Of a stretch of 39,539 nucleotides of DNA, positions 15,742-23,425 are shown one piece after another. Each line of letters opens with the position of its first letter. The stretch's first letter is position 1. The position numbers were made by a program, and so were the translations under genes. The stretch is from CAZAFM01 sp964484395 (GTDB lineage Bacteria; Campylobacterota; Campylobacteria; Campylobacterales; CAZAFM01), in contig CAZAFM010000008.1 of the NCBI GenBank assembly GCA_964484395.1, forward strand, positions 1 to 39,539, in the 5' to 3' direction. The notes beneath the pieces were generated by a model. The model was not told the DNA's origin and did not search any database. It worked only from the letters and a program-made list of their open reading frames with translations.

Positions 15742-17127
15742 ATGATAAAAACAAGATTTGCACCAAGTCCAACTGGGTTTTTGCACATAGGAGGGCTAAG
15801 AACCGCCCTATACTCATACTTGTGGGCTAGAAGGAATAAAGGGGAGTTTTATCTGCGAGTAGAGGATACTGACCTAAGCAGAAATTCACAAGAAGCCACA
15901 GAAGCTATATTAAAAGCTTTTGAATGGTGTGGACTAAGTCATGATGGTGATGTGACTTACCAGTCAAAGAGGTTTGATCTATACAAGAACTACATAGAAA
16001 AACTCCTAGATGAAAAAAAAGCCTACTACTGCTATATGAGCAAAGAGGAACTAGATACTCTGCGAGAGGAGCAAAGAGCTGCTAAGCAGAGACCTAGATA
16101 TGATGGAAGGTATAGAGATTTTAGCGGAACTCCACCTAGTGGGATTAAGCCTGTTGTAAGGATAAAAGCTCCACTTGAAGGAGAGATAGTAGTAAGTGAT
16201 GGAATTAAGGGCGAAGTTAGATTTAGCGCGAGTGAGTATGATGACTTTATCATTGCAAGGAGTGATGGCACTCCTACTTATAACTTTGTTGTGGCAATAG
16301 ATGATGCTTTGATGGGAATAACAGATGTCATAAGAGGAGATGATCATCTATCAAACACCCCAAAACAGATGATTATCTATGAAGCCCTAGGCTTTGAAGT
16401 TCCAAGGTTTTATCACATTCCTATGATACTAAATCCAGATGGTAAAAAACTATCAAAAAGAGATGGTGCTACAGATGTGATGGAATACAAAAAAATGGGC
16501 TTTCTACCAGAGGCACTTCTAAACTTTTTAGTTCGCCTTGGCTGGAGTCATGGGGATGATGAGATATTTAGTATGGATGAGCTTTTAGAGCTTTTTAACC
16601 CTAATGACATAAACGCCTCAGCCTCAGCATATAACCAAGAAAAGCTCCTATGGCTAAATGCTCACTACATCAAAAACTCTCCAAATGAAAGACTAAAAGA
16701 GGAGCTAAAAGAGTTTGATATCTATCTATCCAAAAACGATAGAGAGGAGATTATCCTAGATACACTCAAAGATAGAGCAAAAACAATAGATGAGCTCTCG
16801 TTTTTGATAAAAGAGATACTAGAAACTCCACAAGAGTATGACAATGAAAAAATAGAAAAACTAGGCAGAGAGTCCTCCATAGAGATACTTCAAGGCTTTT
16901 TAAAAGAGCTAGAAAAGATAGATGACTCTTCACACCTTCCTCCGGAGTTTGATGCACTAGCTAAAGAGTATATGGAGGCAAACAGTATAAAAATGAAGTT
17001 TTTTGGTATGCCTTTAAGAACTGCTCTTATAGGAAAAGCACAAGGAGCTGCAGTTGGAGAGATAATGTCAATTCTTGGAAAAGAGGAGAGCATAAAAAGA
17101 GTAGAGAAATTCCTAGAGCAGTTCTAA
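15742..17127 (+). CDS. gltX: glutamyl-tRNA synthetase (class I)
   Basis: The HIGH-type motif is at the N-terminus (RFAPSPTGFLHIGGLRTALY) and the KMSKS-type motif is KKLSKRDGA near residue 240. RVEDTDLSR is the glutamate-binding region. ATG 15742 is preceded by GTGAGGATAAAT, so AGGA serves as ribosome-binding site; the GTG at 15730 overlaps that site and is less likely. Length (~461) is normal. Campylobacterota usually carry two GltX paralogues, one of which charges tRNA-Gln; which one this is cannot be told by eye. It is divergent from pyrD. Confidence 0.93.
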   Translation: MIKTRFAPSPTGFLHIGGLRTALYSYLWARRNKGEFYLRVEDTDLSRNSQEATEAILKAFEWCGLSHDGDVTYQSKRFDLYKNYIEKLLDEKKAYYCYMSKEELDTLREEQRAAKQRPRYDGRYRDFSGTPPSGIKPVVRIKAPLEGEIVVSDGIKGEVRFSASEYDDFIIARSDGTPTYNFVVAIDDALMGITDVIRGDDHLSNTPKQMIIYEALGFEVPRFYHIPMILNPDGKKLSKRDGATDVMEYKKMGFLPEALLNFLVRLGWSHGDDEIFSMDELLELFNPNDINASASAYNQEKLLWLNAHYIKNSPNERLKEELKEFDIYLSKNDREEIILDTLKDRAKTIDELSFLIKEILETPQEYDNEKIEKLGRESSIEILQGFLKELEKIDDSSHLPPEFDALAKEYMEANSIKMKFFGMPLRTALIGKAQGAAVGEIMSILGKEESIKRVEKFLEQF

Positions 17128-17203
17128 TCTGCTTAAAGTAGTAGCTTAAGCTTAGGAATTCACTTCTAAAGAGTGTATAAAATAGTAGAAAGGAGATTTA
17201 TAG

Positions 17204-18001
17204 ATGAATAGAGTTTTGGATATTGTCTTTGTACTCCTTGCAGTTTTTTCTATAGGTGTCGTATATACTTCTTCACATATAGACGAAAGCCTACTTGCTA
17301 CACTTACAAAAGAGATGGGACTTTATGAGAATATCAGTGTTATCATTCTTCTTTGTATAGGAATATATGGAACTGTTTTTTTTATCAAAAGAAAAGCTTC
17401 ACTAGATAAGTTAGCACTTTTTTTTATTCCAGCTTTTTCGCTACTTGCTTTTGTAGCTGCACTTGAGGAGGTTAGCTGGGGTCAACATATATTTGGTTTT
17501 GAGAGTGGAGAGTTTTTTGAAGAGAACAACCTGCAAAAAGAGACAAATATACACAACCTTATAGATGGTAATATTTTTAGTTCAGTTATATATTTTAGCA
17601 CTTATGCTTTTTTTGTGTTTCTACCTGCTTTTAATACTTTTTTTCCTAAGTTTTTATCTTTTCTACCATCTAATATCATCCCATCTCTAAGGGTCTCTCT
17701 TATAATACTATTTGGCTCTACATTTCAGCTCTACTTCTATGATGATTTTGGTGTTTTTAGTGATATGGTAACACTCATGGCAGGGTTTGTACTTTTAGGA
17801 ATAGTGCTTATTATGAGATTCCAAAAAGTATCAGCGCTTTTTTATCTCTTAGGAGTTATCTCGATGATTTTTTGTATGATGAGCTATGAGATTTTTGACT
17901 TTTATAATATGCAGTATGAGATAAGGGAGATGTTTGTGATGCTAGGAGCTCTGTATTGGTTTATAGAGGTTACAGAAAAAAGAGCCAAAAGGCTCTTTTA
18001 A
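17204..18001 (+). CDS. polytopic membrane protein with EEVSWGQ motif, function unknown
   Basis: The 265-residue protein has about seven or eight hydrophobic helices. Its most notable part is the segment LEEVSWGQHIFGF, then FFEENNLQKETNIHNL at about residues 86-120, a pattern I have seen in uncharacterised bacterial membrane proteins (EEISWGQRIFG...NLQxExxxHN). The cluster of E, W, Q and H residues at a membrane boundary looks like a possible active site. A ribosome-binding site AAAGGAG precedes ATG 17204. The C-terminal codons form the left and right arms of a terminator hairpin. It lies downstream of gltX with a 76-base gap. No function is assigned. Confidence 0.7.
   Translation: MNRVLDIVFVLLAVFSIGVVYTSSHIDESLLATLTKEMGLYENISVIILLCIGIYGTVFFIKRKASLDKLALFFIPAFSLLAFVAALEEVSWGQHIFGFESGEFFEENNLQKETNIHNLIDGNIFSSVIYFSTYAFFVFLPAFNTFFPKFLSFLPSNIIPSLRVSLIILFGSTFQLYFYDDFGVFSDMVTLMAGFVLLGIVLIMRFQKVSALFYLLGVISMIFCMMSYEIFDFYNMQYEIREMFVMLGALYWFIEVTEKRAKRLF
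17977..18000. terminator. bidirectional terminator embedded in the 3' coding end
   Basis: AAAAAGAGCC, loop AAAA, GGCTCTTTTA: a strong 9-10 bp stem flanked by an A run on the left and a T run on the right. It can work on both strands and lies between the convergent membrane-protein gene and hpf. The plus-strand arms encode the last residues (EKRAKRLF). Confidence 0.7.
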
Positions 18002-18005
18002 ATAT

Positions 18006-18539
18006 TTAGTAAAGACCTACTTTACCATCAGCTCTTTTGTACATTACTCTCATTTTGTTATCATGATCGTTAAATACCAAAAACTGCTGATTTGACTCTC
18101 TTAGAAGCTCTAGCGCATCCTCTACTTCAAGAGGTTTATGAAGCTCTAAGTCCATAGGAACTATCTCAACCTCATCTGCTAATATTCCATCTATTGGCTT
18201 CATATCTTCTGGCATCATCTCTTTTATAGGGATGTTTTTGTGATCTTTACTTTTATCATGATGCTTCTTTAGCACCTTGTTTGCTCTATCTATTTCTAAA
18301 TCCGCTGCTGCATAGACATCTTTGTCTCTTTGCTTTATAACTATAGTGTTTGCGTGTGCCAGAACTATAGTAAACTCTACTACAAAACCTTTTTTTCCGT
18401 TTTTCTCATCACCTGTGATAATAGCTTTAGCATCTATGATATCCATCTGATACTTTTCAAGCGTCTTCAAGAGCGATATCATATGCTCTTTTATAGGGTC
18501 TGTTAGCTCAAAATGTCTTCCAACAACTGTAATATTCAT
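18006..18539 (-). CDS. hpf: ribosome hibernation promoting factor, long form
   Basis: The N-terminal domain (residues 1-100, MNITVVGRHFELTDPIKEHM ... DVYAAADLEIDRANKVLKKHHDK) is the YfiA/HPF fold that occupies the ribosome decoding site. The C-terminal domain (about 120-177, ending NQQFLVFNDHDNKMRVMYKRADGKVGLY) is the dimerisation domain of long HPF, which joins two 70S ribosomes into inactive 100S particles during starvation. Length 177 fits the long form. Ribosome-binding site AGGAGATAG precedes the ATG, and a TATAAT promoter hexamer lies at 18583-18578. Confidence 0.93.
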   Translation of the reverse strand: MNITVVGRHFELTDPIKEHMISLLKTLEKYQMDIIDAKAIITGDEKNGKKGFVVEFTIVLAHANTIVIKQRDKDVYAAADLEIDRANKVLKKHHDKSKDHKNIPIKEMMPEDMKPIDGILADEVEIVPMDLELHKPLEVEDALELLRESNQQFLVFNDHDNKMRVMYKRADGKVGLY

Positions 18540-18577
18540 TCTATCTCCTGAAAAATCTAAAATATTGCGCGGATTTT

Positions 18578-18583
18578 ATTATA
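18578..18583 (-). promoter_or_regulatory. sigma70-type -10 element for hpf
   Basis: On the minus strand the sequence AACTATAATAAAATCC contains a perfect TATAAT 39 bases before the hpf ATG. It overlaps the stop region of flgJ, so hpf probably has its own promoter in addition to any readthrough. No good -35 is evident, which is usual in Campylobacterota. Confidence 0.45.
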
Positions 18584-18869
18584 GTTTTTCTTTGAGATAG
18601 TTAAACATAAGCTCACTATATCCAAAACCACCTGCTAACTCTTTTGAGAGAGTATCTTTGTACATTGAGTTATATATTTTTTTACCAGGCTCTTCTGGGA
18701 GGACGGAGTTTTCCATCTTCATAGAAATATCAAGCATATTTTTGATTATAAGTGCCTCAAAAGCATCAGTTTGCTCTTTTAGTTTTTCTAAGTTATCAGT
18801 TTTCAAATTCCCTTTTGGAGTGTTTGCTTTGTTTAGTGAGTTTAAAGCTTGAGTATTATCTATTTGCAT
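18579..18869 (-). CDS. flgJ: FlgJ-like flagellar rod-binding protein (rod-binding domain only)
   Basis: The 96-residue protein consists of the rod-binding domain only: LKEQTDAFEALIIKNMLDISMK, then SMYKDTLSKELAGGFGYSELMFNYLKEKL. The muramidase domain found in enterobacterial FlgJ is absent, as is common in Campylobacterota. It is expected to cap rod assembly in the periplasm. It lies 10 bases after flgI in the same transcript, which supports the assignment. Confidence 0.82.
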   Translation of the reverse strand: MQIDNTQALNSLNKANTPKGNLKTDNLEKLKEQTDAFEALIIKNMLDISMKMENSVLPEEPGKKIYNSMYKDTLSKELAGGFGYSELMFNYLKEKL

Positions 18870-18879
18870 TCTTGACTCC

Positions 18880-19926
18880 TTATATAATCTCTACACTTGC
18901 AGTTATAGCTCCCGCCATCTTCATAGCTTCTATAACTGAGATAATATCTTTTGGTGTTGCACCTAGTTTTTGTAGTGACCTAGCTATGTTAGCAACTGTT
19001 GGTCGGTTGTTTGAATTGATGATGTTTCTATTTGCATCTATATTTACACCATCACCCATATCTAACCCTCCATCTTCTACATTTGATGGATAATCAATTT
19101 TTACTGTTATCTCTCCTTGAGTTACTACTACTGGTTCTACTGTTACATCTATACCTGCAACTACTGTTCCTGTTCTCTCATGTATGACTACTTTTTGCTC
19201 TCTATCATATGTTATCTCAAGCTCATTTACAGTTGCCAAAAACTCCACCATGCTCATATCATCTGGCTTATCTAGGGTGATTGTTCTAGGGTCTTGTGCT
19301 TTTGCACTATTTAGAAAGTACTGATTTATGGTGTTTTGAATAGCTACTGCATTCATAAAGTTTGCATTATGAAGGCTTAGAGTTGCACGAGTTTGGTTAG
19401 CAAAGCTATAACTTACGCTCTTTTCAACAACACCTCCTCCTAGCATAATACCAGCTAATGGATGGTTTCCATCACCTCCTCCACCTCTTGCATTTCTTCC
19501 ACCTATACCCACTGGTCCTTGAGCTAGAGCATATATCTTACCATCTACACCTTTTAGTGGAGTCATCAGAAGTGTACCTCCACCTATGGACTTTGCATCA
19601 CCTATTGAAGAGACTACAACATCTAGCTTATCACCCTGCCTAGAAAAGGCTGGAAGTTTAGCAGTAACCATAACTGCTGCGACATTTTTTGATCTTATAT
19701 CATCTGCATTTACTTTTACATTTACGCCCTGAAGTAGGTTTGCAAGTGACTGGGCTGTGAAGGTTGCCGCATTTCCATCACCTGTTCCATTTAACCCAAC
19801 TACAAGACCATAGCCTATAAGCTGGTTATCTCTAACACCCACTACTGAGCTTACCTCTTTAATTTTCTCTGCATGAATGATGGATAAAAAACATAGTAAT
19901 AAAAGTATCGCTCTTAGTGCTCTCAT
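18880..19926 (-). CDS. flgI: flagellar P-ring protein FlgI
   Basis: FlgI forms the P ring around the flagellar rod in the peptidoglycan layer. The 348-residue protein has a signal peptide (MRALRAILLLLCFLSIIHAEK) followed by family hallmarks: VVGVRDNQLIGYGLVVGLNGTGDG, FTAQSLANLLQGVNV, KNVAAVMVTAKLPAFSRQGD, and ALAQGPVGIGG. C-terminal conserved parts include TVANIARSLQKLGATPKDIISV and MKMAGAITASVEI. It is the first gene of flgI-flgJ, with a well-formed sigma54 promoter upstream. Confidence 0.96.
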   Translation of the reverse strand: MRALRAILLLLCFLSIIHAEKIKEVSSVVGVRDNQLIGYGLVVGLNGTGDGNAATFTAQSLANLLQGVNVKVNADDIRSKNVAAVMVTAKLPAFSRQGDKLDVVVSSIGDAKSIGGGTLLMTPLKGVDGKIYALAQGPVGIGGRNARGGGGDGNHPLAGIMLGGGVVEKSVSYSFANQTRATLSLHNANFMNAVAIQNTINQYFLNSAKAQDPRTITLDKPDDMSMVEFLATVNELEITYDREQKVVIHERTGTVVAGIDVTVEPVVVTQGEITVKIDYPSNVEDGGLDMGDGVNIDANRNIINSNNRPTVANIARSLQKLGATPKDIISVIEAMKMAGAITASVEII

Positions 19927-19963
19927 GGTTAGCTTCCCTGCTTTGGTTATTTACTCTTGTAAA

Positions 19964-19977
19964 GCAATTTGTATTCC
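19964..19977 (-). promoter_or_regulatory. sigma54 (RpoN) promoter upstream of flgI
   Basis: Minus strand AGGAATACAAATTGCTTT has GG and GC separated by exactly 10 bases, with the TTGCTT -12 element typical of campylobacterial RpoN sites. The GC lies 38 bases before the flgI ATG. RpoN control of rod, ring and hook genes is the known rule in this group, so site and gene agree. Confidence 0.72.
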
Positions 19978-20027
19978 TATGCTGATTATAGTAGAATTGC
20001 ATAAAAAGATAAAGAGATAACCGTATT

Positions 20028-21395
20028 ATGAAAAAAGTAGCAATTTTAGGAAGACCAAATGTGGGGAAGAGTTCACTATTTAATAGATTGATAAGAGAGT
20101 TTGATGCTATTACCTCTGAAGTGAGCGGAACTACTAGAGATGTTAAAAAAAGAATACTAAAAATAGATGATAAAGAGTGTCTTTTGATAGATACTGGTGG
20201 ACTTGATGATGAGAAAGAGGAGCTTAACAAAAAGATAAAAGAGGTCTCTTTAAAAGCCGCTAGTGAAGCTGATATAATCCTCTATATGGTCGATGGGCAG
20301 ATGTTAGCGGATGATTTTGATAGGTCGTTTTTTATGGATATAGAAAAGCTTAATAAAGAGAGTGTACTTGTAGCTAATAAGGTAGATAGTGATAGGTTCA
20401 AAGAGATGGTTTGGGAGTATCAAAGCTTTGGAGCTAAGAAGATTTTTGAAATCTCAGTAGCCCATAATAGAGGAATAAGCGCTCTTATATCGTGGCTATA
20501 CTCAAGGCTTGAAAAAACTCTCAGTATTGAAGTAGATAGTGAGGAGAGTTTAGAAGACTTTTTAGATGAGAGTGTAGTTGAGTATGAGAGTAAACCCATA
20601 GATGTAGCCATCATAGGTAGGGTAAATGTAGGTAAAAGCTCCCTTCTAAACGCTCTTTTAGGAGAGGAGAGGTCAGTAGTTAGTGAAATAGCTGGAACGA
20701 CTATAGACCCAGTTGATGAGAGCTTTATCTATCAAGATAGGGTGATAAACTTCGTTGATACTGCTGGTTTGAGAAGGAGAGGCAGGATTAAAGGGATAGA
20801 AAAATACGCTCTGGATCGCACTAAAAAGATGCTTGAGCGAAGTGATATAGCGCTTTTAGTCCTAGATAGTAGTAGTGACTTTGTAGAGCTTGATGAAAGA
20901 ATAGGGGGGCTTGTTAAGGAGTACTCACTAGGGTGTATCGTGGTGTTAAATAAATGGGATATAAAAGAGGAAGAGAGCCAAAAAGTGCTTGAAAACTTTA
21001 AAAAGAAGTTTCGCTACTTAAACTTTGCAGAGATACTAACAGTCTCAGCCCTAAAGGGCAGAAATGTAGAGAAGATAAAAGATGCAATTTTAAAAGTCTA
21101 TGCAAACTACACAAAAAGAGTGCCAACTTCAAGGCTTAATGAAATCATACAGTTTGCATATATGAAGCATAAGCACCCTTCATATAGAGGAAAGCTTGTG
21201 AAATTCTACTATGCTACTCAGTTTTTAGTTGCTCCTCCTACTTTTATGCTTGTGACAAACACCTCTTACAAGCTTCACTTTAGCTACCAAAGATATCTGC
21301 AAAACGAGATAAGAGAGCATATAGACTTCAAAGGAACACCAATTATTATCAAAACCAAAAGAAGAGGAGAGAGGGATGAGGAGCCTAAGACTTAG
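20028..21395 (+). CDS. der: ribosome-assembly GTPase Der (EngA)
   Basis: The 455-residue protein has two tandem GTPase domains. Domain 1 has GRPNVGKSSLFN (residues 8-19), DTGGLDD and NKVDSD. Domain 2 has GRVNVGKSSLLN (about 198-209), DTAGLRRRGRI and NKWDIKE. The C-terminal KH-like domain ends with GTPIIIKTKRRGERDEE. Der acts in 50S subunit maturation. The stop overlaps the convergent aroE stop region by 4 bases. A TATAGT element about 36 bases before the ATG may be its -10. Confidence 0.95.
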   Translation: MKKVAILGRPNVGKSSLFNRLIREFDAITSEVSGTTRDVKKRILKIDDKECLLIDTGGLDDEKEELNKKIKEVSLKAASEADIILYMVDGQMLADDFDRSFFMDIEKLNKESVLVANKVDSDRFKEMVWEYQSFGAKKIFEISVAHNRGISALISWLYSRLEKTLSIEVDSEESLEDFLDESVVEYESKPIDVAIIGRVNVGKSSLLNALLGEERSVVSEIAGTTIDPVDESFIYQDRVINFVDTAGLRRRGRIKGIEKYALDRTKKMLERSDIALLVLDSSSDFVELDERIGGLVKEYSLGCIVVLNKWDIKEEESQKVLENFKKKFRYLNFAEILTVSALKGRNVEKIKDAILKVYANYTKRVPTSRLNEIIQFAYMKHKHPSYRGKLVKFYYATQFLVAPPTFMLVTNTSYKLHFSYQRYLQNEIREHIDFKGTPIIIKTKRRGERDEEPKT

Positions 21396-22177
21396 GAGTC
21401 AAACCCCTTAGCAAAAAGTGGTTGTAAACTATCAAAACTATATCTTGAATCAAAAAAGAGATTAAAAGCTAAAACTCCCTGATTTATGAGCATATACTTG
21501 CCATCTTGGCGTTTTATATCTAAGCGTTCACATAGCTCTAAGAATGGGGTCTGTAAGCCATAAAGTAGGTCATATCCTAGCTTTGATGAAGGAAGTATTT
21601 TTTCTAAAATCTCTTTAAAAGGTGCTTCCTTGCTACTTAGTCCTGCTGAAGTGGAGTTCACTACAAGCTCAAACTCTCTAGGATAAAACTCACCTTCTGA
21701 AAAAAACTCTACTCCAATTTTTTCAAAAAACTCTCTATTTCTCTCACTTCTATTAAGTACACAAACATCTACTTTTTTTTGCTTTAGATATAGGGTAATT
21801 GCTTTTGCACTACCACCAGCTCCTAGAATTAGGGCAGATTTGTAGCTATTAGGCAAGGAGAGATAGAAGCCCTGTGCATCAGTATTGTAGCCTCCTAGCT
21901 CTCCATTTTTGTTTACTATAGTATTTACTGCACCACATGATTTTGCAAACTCATCTACACTATCAAGTAGCTCTATTACATCCTCTTTAAAGGGAACTGT
22001 GATATTTGCTCCTTTAATGGAGTTTGTTTTTATGTGCTCTATTAGCTCTTGTGCACTTTGTACTTGCTTTTTGTCATAAACTCCATCAATACCGAGAGAT
22101 TTTAGGGCAAAATTGTGCATATTGGGTGATTTGGTGTGTGAGATGGGATTTCCATACACACAAAACTTATAACTCAT
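21392..22177 (-). CDS. aroE: shikimate dehydrogenase
   Basis: AroE reduces 3-dehydroshikimate with NADPH in aromatic amino-acid synthesis. Visible motifs are the substrate-binding NPISHTKSPNMHN (residues 10-22), the catalytic-lysine region GANITVPFKEDV, NGELGGYNTDAQGFYLS, the nucleotide-binding GAGGSAKAI, and the C-terminal LINQGVLAFNLFF. Length 261 is normal. It starts one base after the stop of the GspF-like gene on the same strand, so it may be the last gene of the long minus-strand operon. Confidence 0.93.
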   Translation of the reverse strand: MSYKFCVYGNPISHTKSPNMHNFALKSLGIDGVYDKKQVQSAQELIEHIKTNSIKGANITVPFKEDVIELLDSVDEFAKSCGAVNTIVNKNGELGGYNTDAQGFYLSLPNSYKSALILGAGGSAKAITLYLKQKKVDVCVLNRSERNREFFEKIGVEFFSEGEFYPREFELVVNSTSAGLSSKEAPFKEILEKILPSSKLGYDLLYGLQTPFLELCERLDIKRQDGKYMLINQGVLAFNLFFDSRYSFDSLQPLFAKGFDS

Positions 22178-23425
22178 CTATCCTCCTTTAACGGCTGAAG
22201 CCATATCCCACATAGGCAGAAATATACCTAGTGCTAGAAGCAGTACAAGGGCTGCTATAAAAGCTGTGAGCAGTGGCTCTATAGAAGCACTAATATTGTC
22301 AATCGCACTATCATACTTCATTTTATAAAAATTAGAGGCTGTTTTTAGCATCTGATCTAGGCTACCACTTTTCTCACCCGTACTTATCATCTGTATAGGG
22401 ATGGTTTCAAAAACATCTATATTTTTAAAAGCATCAGTTAAATTCACACCTCTGTTTATTGCCTCTGGAACTGTGTCAAACTTGTTTCTGTAATGAAGGT
22501 TGTTTATCATCGTAGAGGCTGAGCGAAGTGATTCCTCAAGTGGAATACCTGCTTTTATAAGCTCACTTAGGGTTGATAGGTATTGATATGATGCTGAGAG
22601 GTGGATAAGCTTCCCAATTAAATACAACTTCAACGCAAACCTATCTACTTTAAGCTGAAAAGCTTCACTTTTATAATAGTAGTATCTCCCAACTATACCC
22701 AAGACTACACCTACTACAAGAGCGATGATACCATAGTTTGAGACATACTCCTCTAACTTTAGTAGGATGATAGTTGGAAGCGGAAGTTCAGCATTCATTT
22801 TAGAAAATATATCACGAAATTTTGGGACAACTACAGTTATAAGTATCACAAATGCAACCGCCATAGCAAATATGGTAAAAAGCGGATACCTAAGGGCCTT
22901 TTTAAATTTTGCTACATTCTCTCTTATCTCTTCAAGCATTATTGTAAGTGTATCTAGGGCTGAGGGCATATCTCCTGTTTGCTCACCTAAGTCTATTAGG
23001 GAAATAGCAAGTGCTCCAACATCTTTTTTGTAAGGTCTAAAGCACTCTGACATACTCTTACCTGAGTCTATACCATTTAGTACATCTTCAAAAATCGCCT
23101 TAAGCTTGTTGTTATTGGTAAAATCAATAATATCTTGAAGTGTCTGATGTATAGATATACCCACATTTAGCATCATAGATATTTGCCTAAAGGAGGCTAT
23201 GAGGTCATCCATAGTTACTTTGTTTTTAGAGCCTAAGCTTTTTTTGATACTTCCTATATACTCTTCTAATTTGACATTTAGAGGTGGAGTTCCTGGCTTT
23301 ACCTTTAGCACCCTGCCAAGCTTTCTGACTCTTGCTAGCTCTGTAGCGTGTTCTTTATCTTGAGCCTTGATGATGCTTGTGACCCTTCTGCCACCTTTGA
23401 TACTTAAAACCTCAAAATATATCAT
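22178..23425 (-). CDS. ctsF: inner-membrane platform protein of type II/MSHA-type assembly (MshG/CtsF-like)
   Basis: GspF/PilC family, 415 residues. There are two repeated cytoplasmic domains (SFRQISMMLNVGISIHQTL and LSTLSELIKAGIPLEESL) and three membrane helices: about 195-215 (TIFAMAVAFVILITVVVP), 245-265 (IALVVGVVLGIVG) and 388-410 (LLTAFIAALVLLLALGIFLP). It forms the platform on which the ATPase drives fibre or pseudopilus assembly. The ATG overlaps the ATPase gene by 4 bases. In Campylobacter the equivalent CtsF is needed for natural transformation; in Vibrio MshG serves the MSHA pilus. Confidence 0.85.
   Translation of the reverse strand: MIYFEVLSIKGGRRVTSIIKAQDKEHATELARVRKLGRVLKVKPGTPPLNVKLEEYIGSIKKSLGSKNKVTMDDLIASFRQISMMLNVGISIHQTLQDIIDFTNNNKLKAIFEDVLNGIDSGKSMSECFRPYKKDVGALAISLIDLGEQTGDMPSALDTLTIMLEEIRENVAKFKKALRYPLFTIFAMAVAFVILITVVVPKFRDIFSKMNAELPLPTIILLKLEEYVSNYGIIALVVGVVLGIVGRYYYYKSEAFQLKVDRFALKLYLIGKLIHLSASYQYLSTLSELIKAGIPLEESLRSASTMINNLHYRNKFDTVPEAINRGVNLTDAFKNIDVFETIPIQMISTGEKSGSLDQMLKTASNFYKMKYDSAIDNISASIEPLLTAFIAALVLLLALGIFLPMWDMASAVKGG

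Noticed and set aside
19458..19643. His/Leu-rich plus-strand open frame inside flgI
   Set aside because: Exact antisense of the Gly-rich conserved FlgI segment; composition is a shadow effect.
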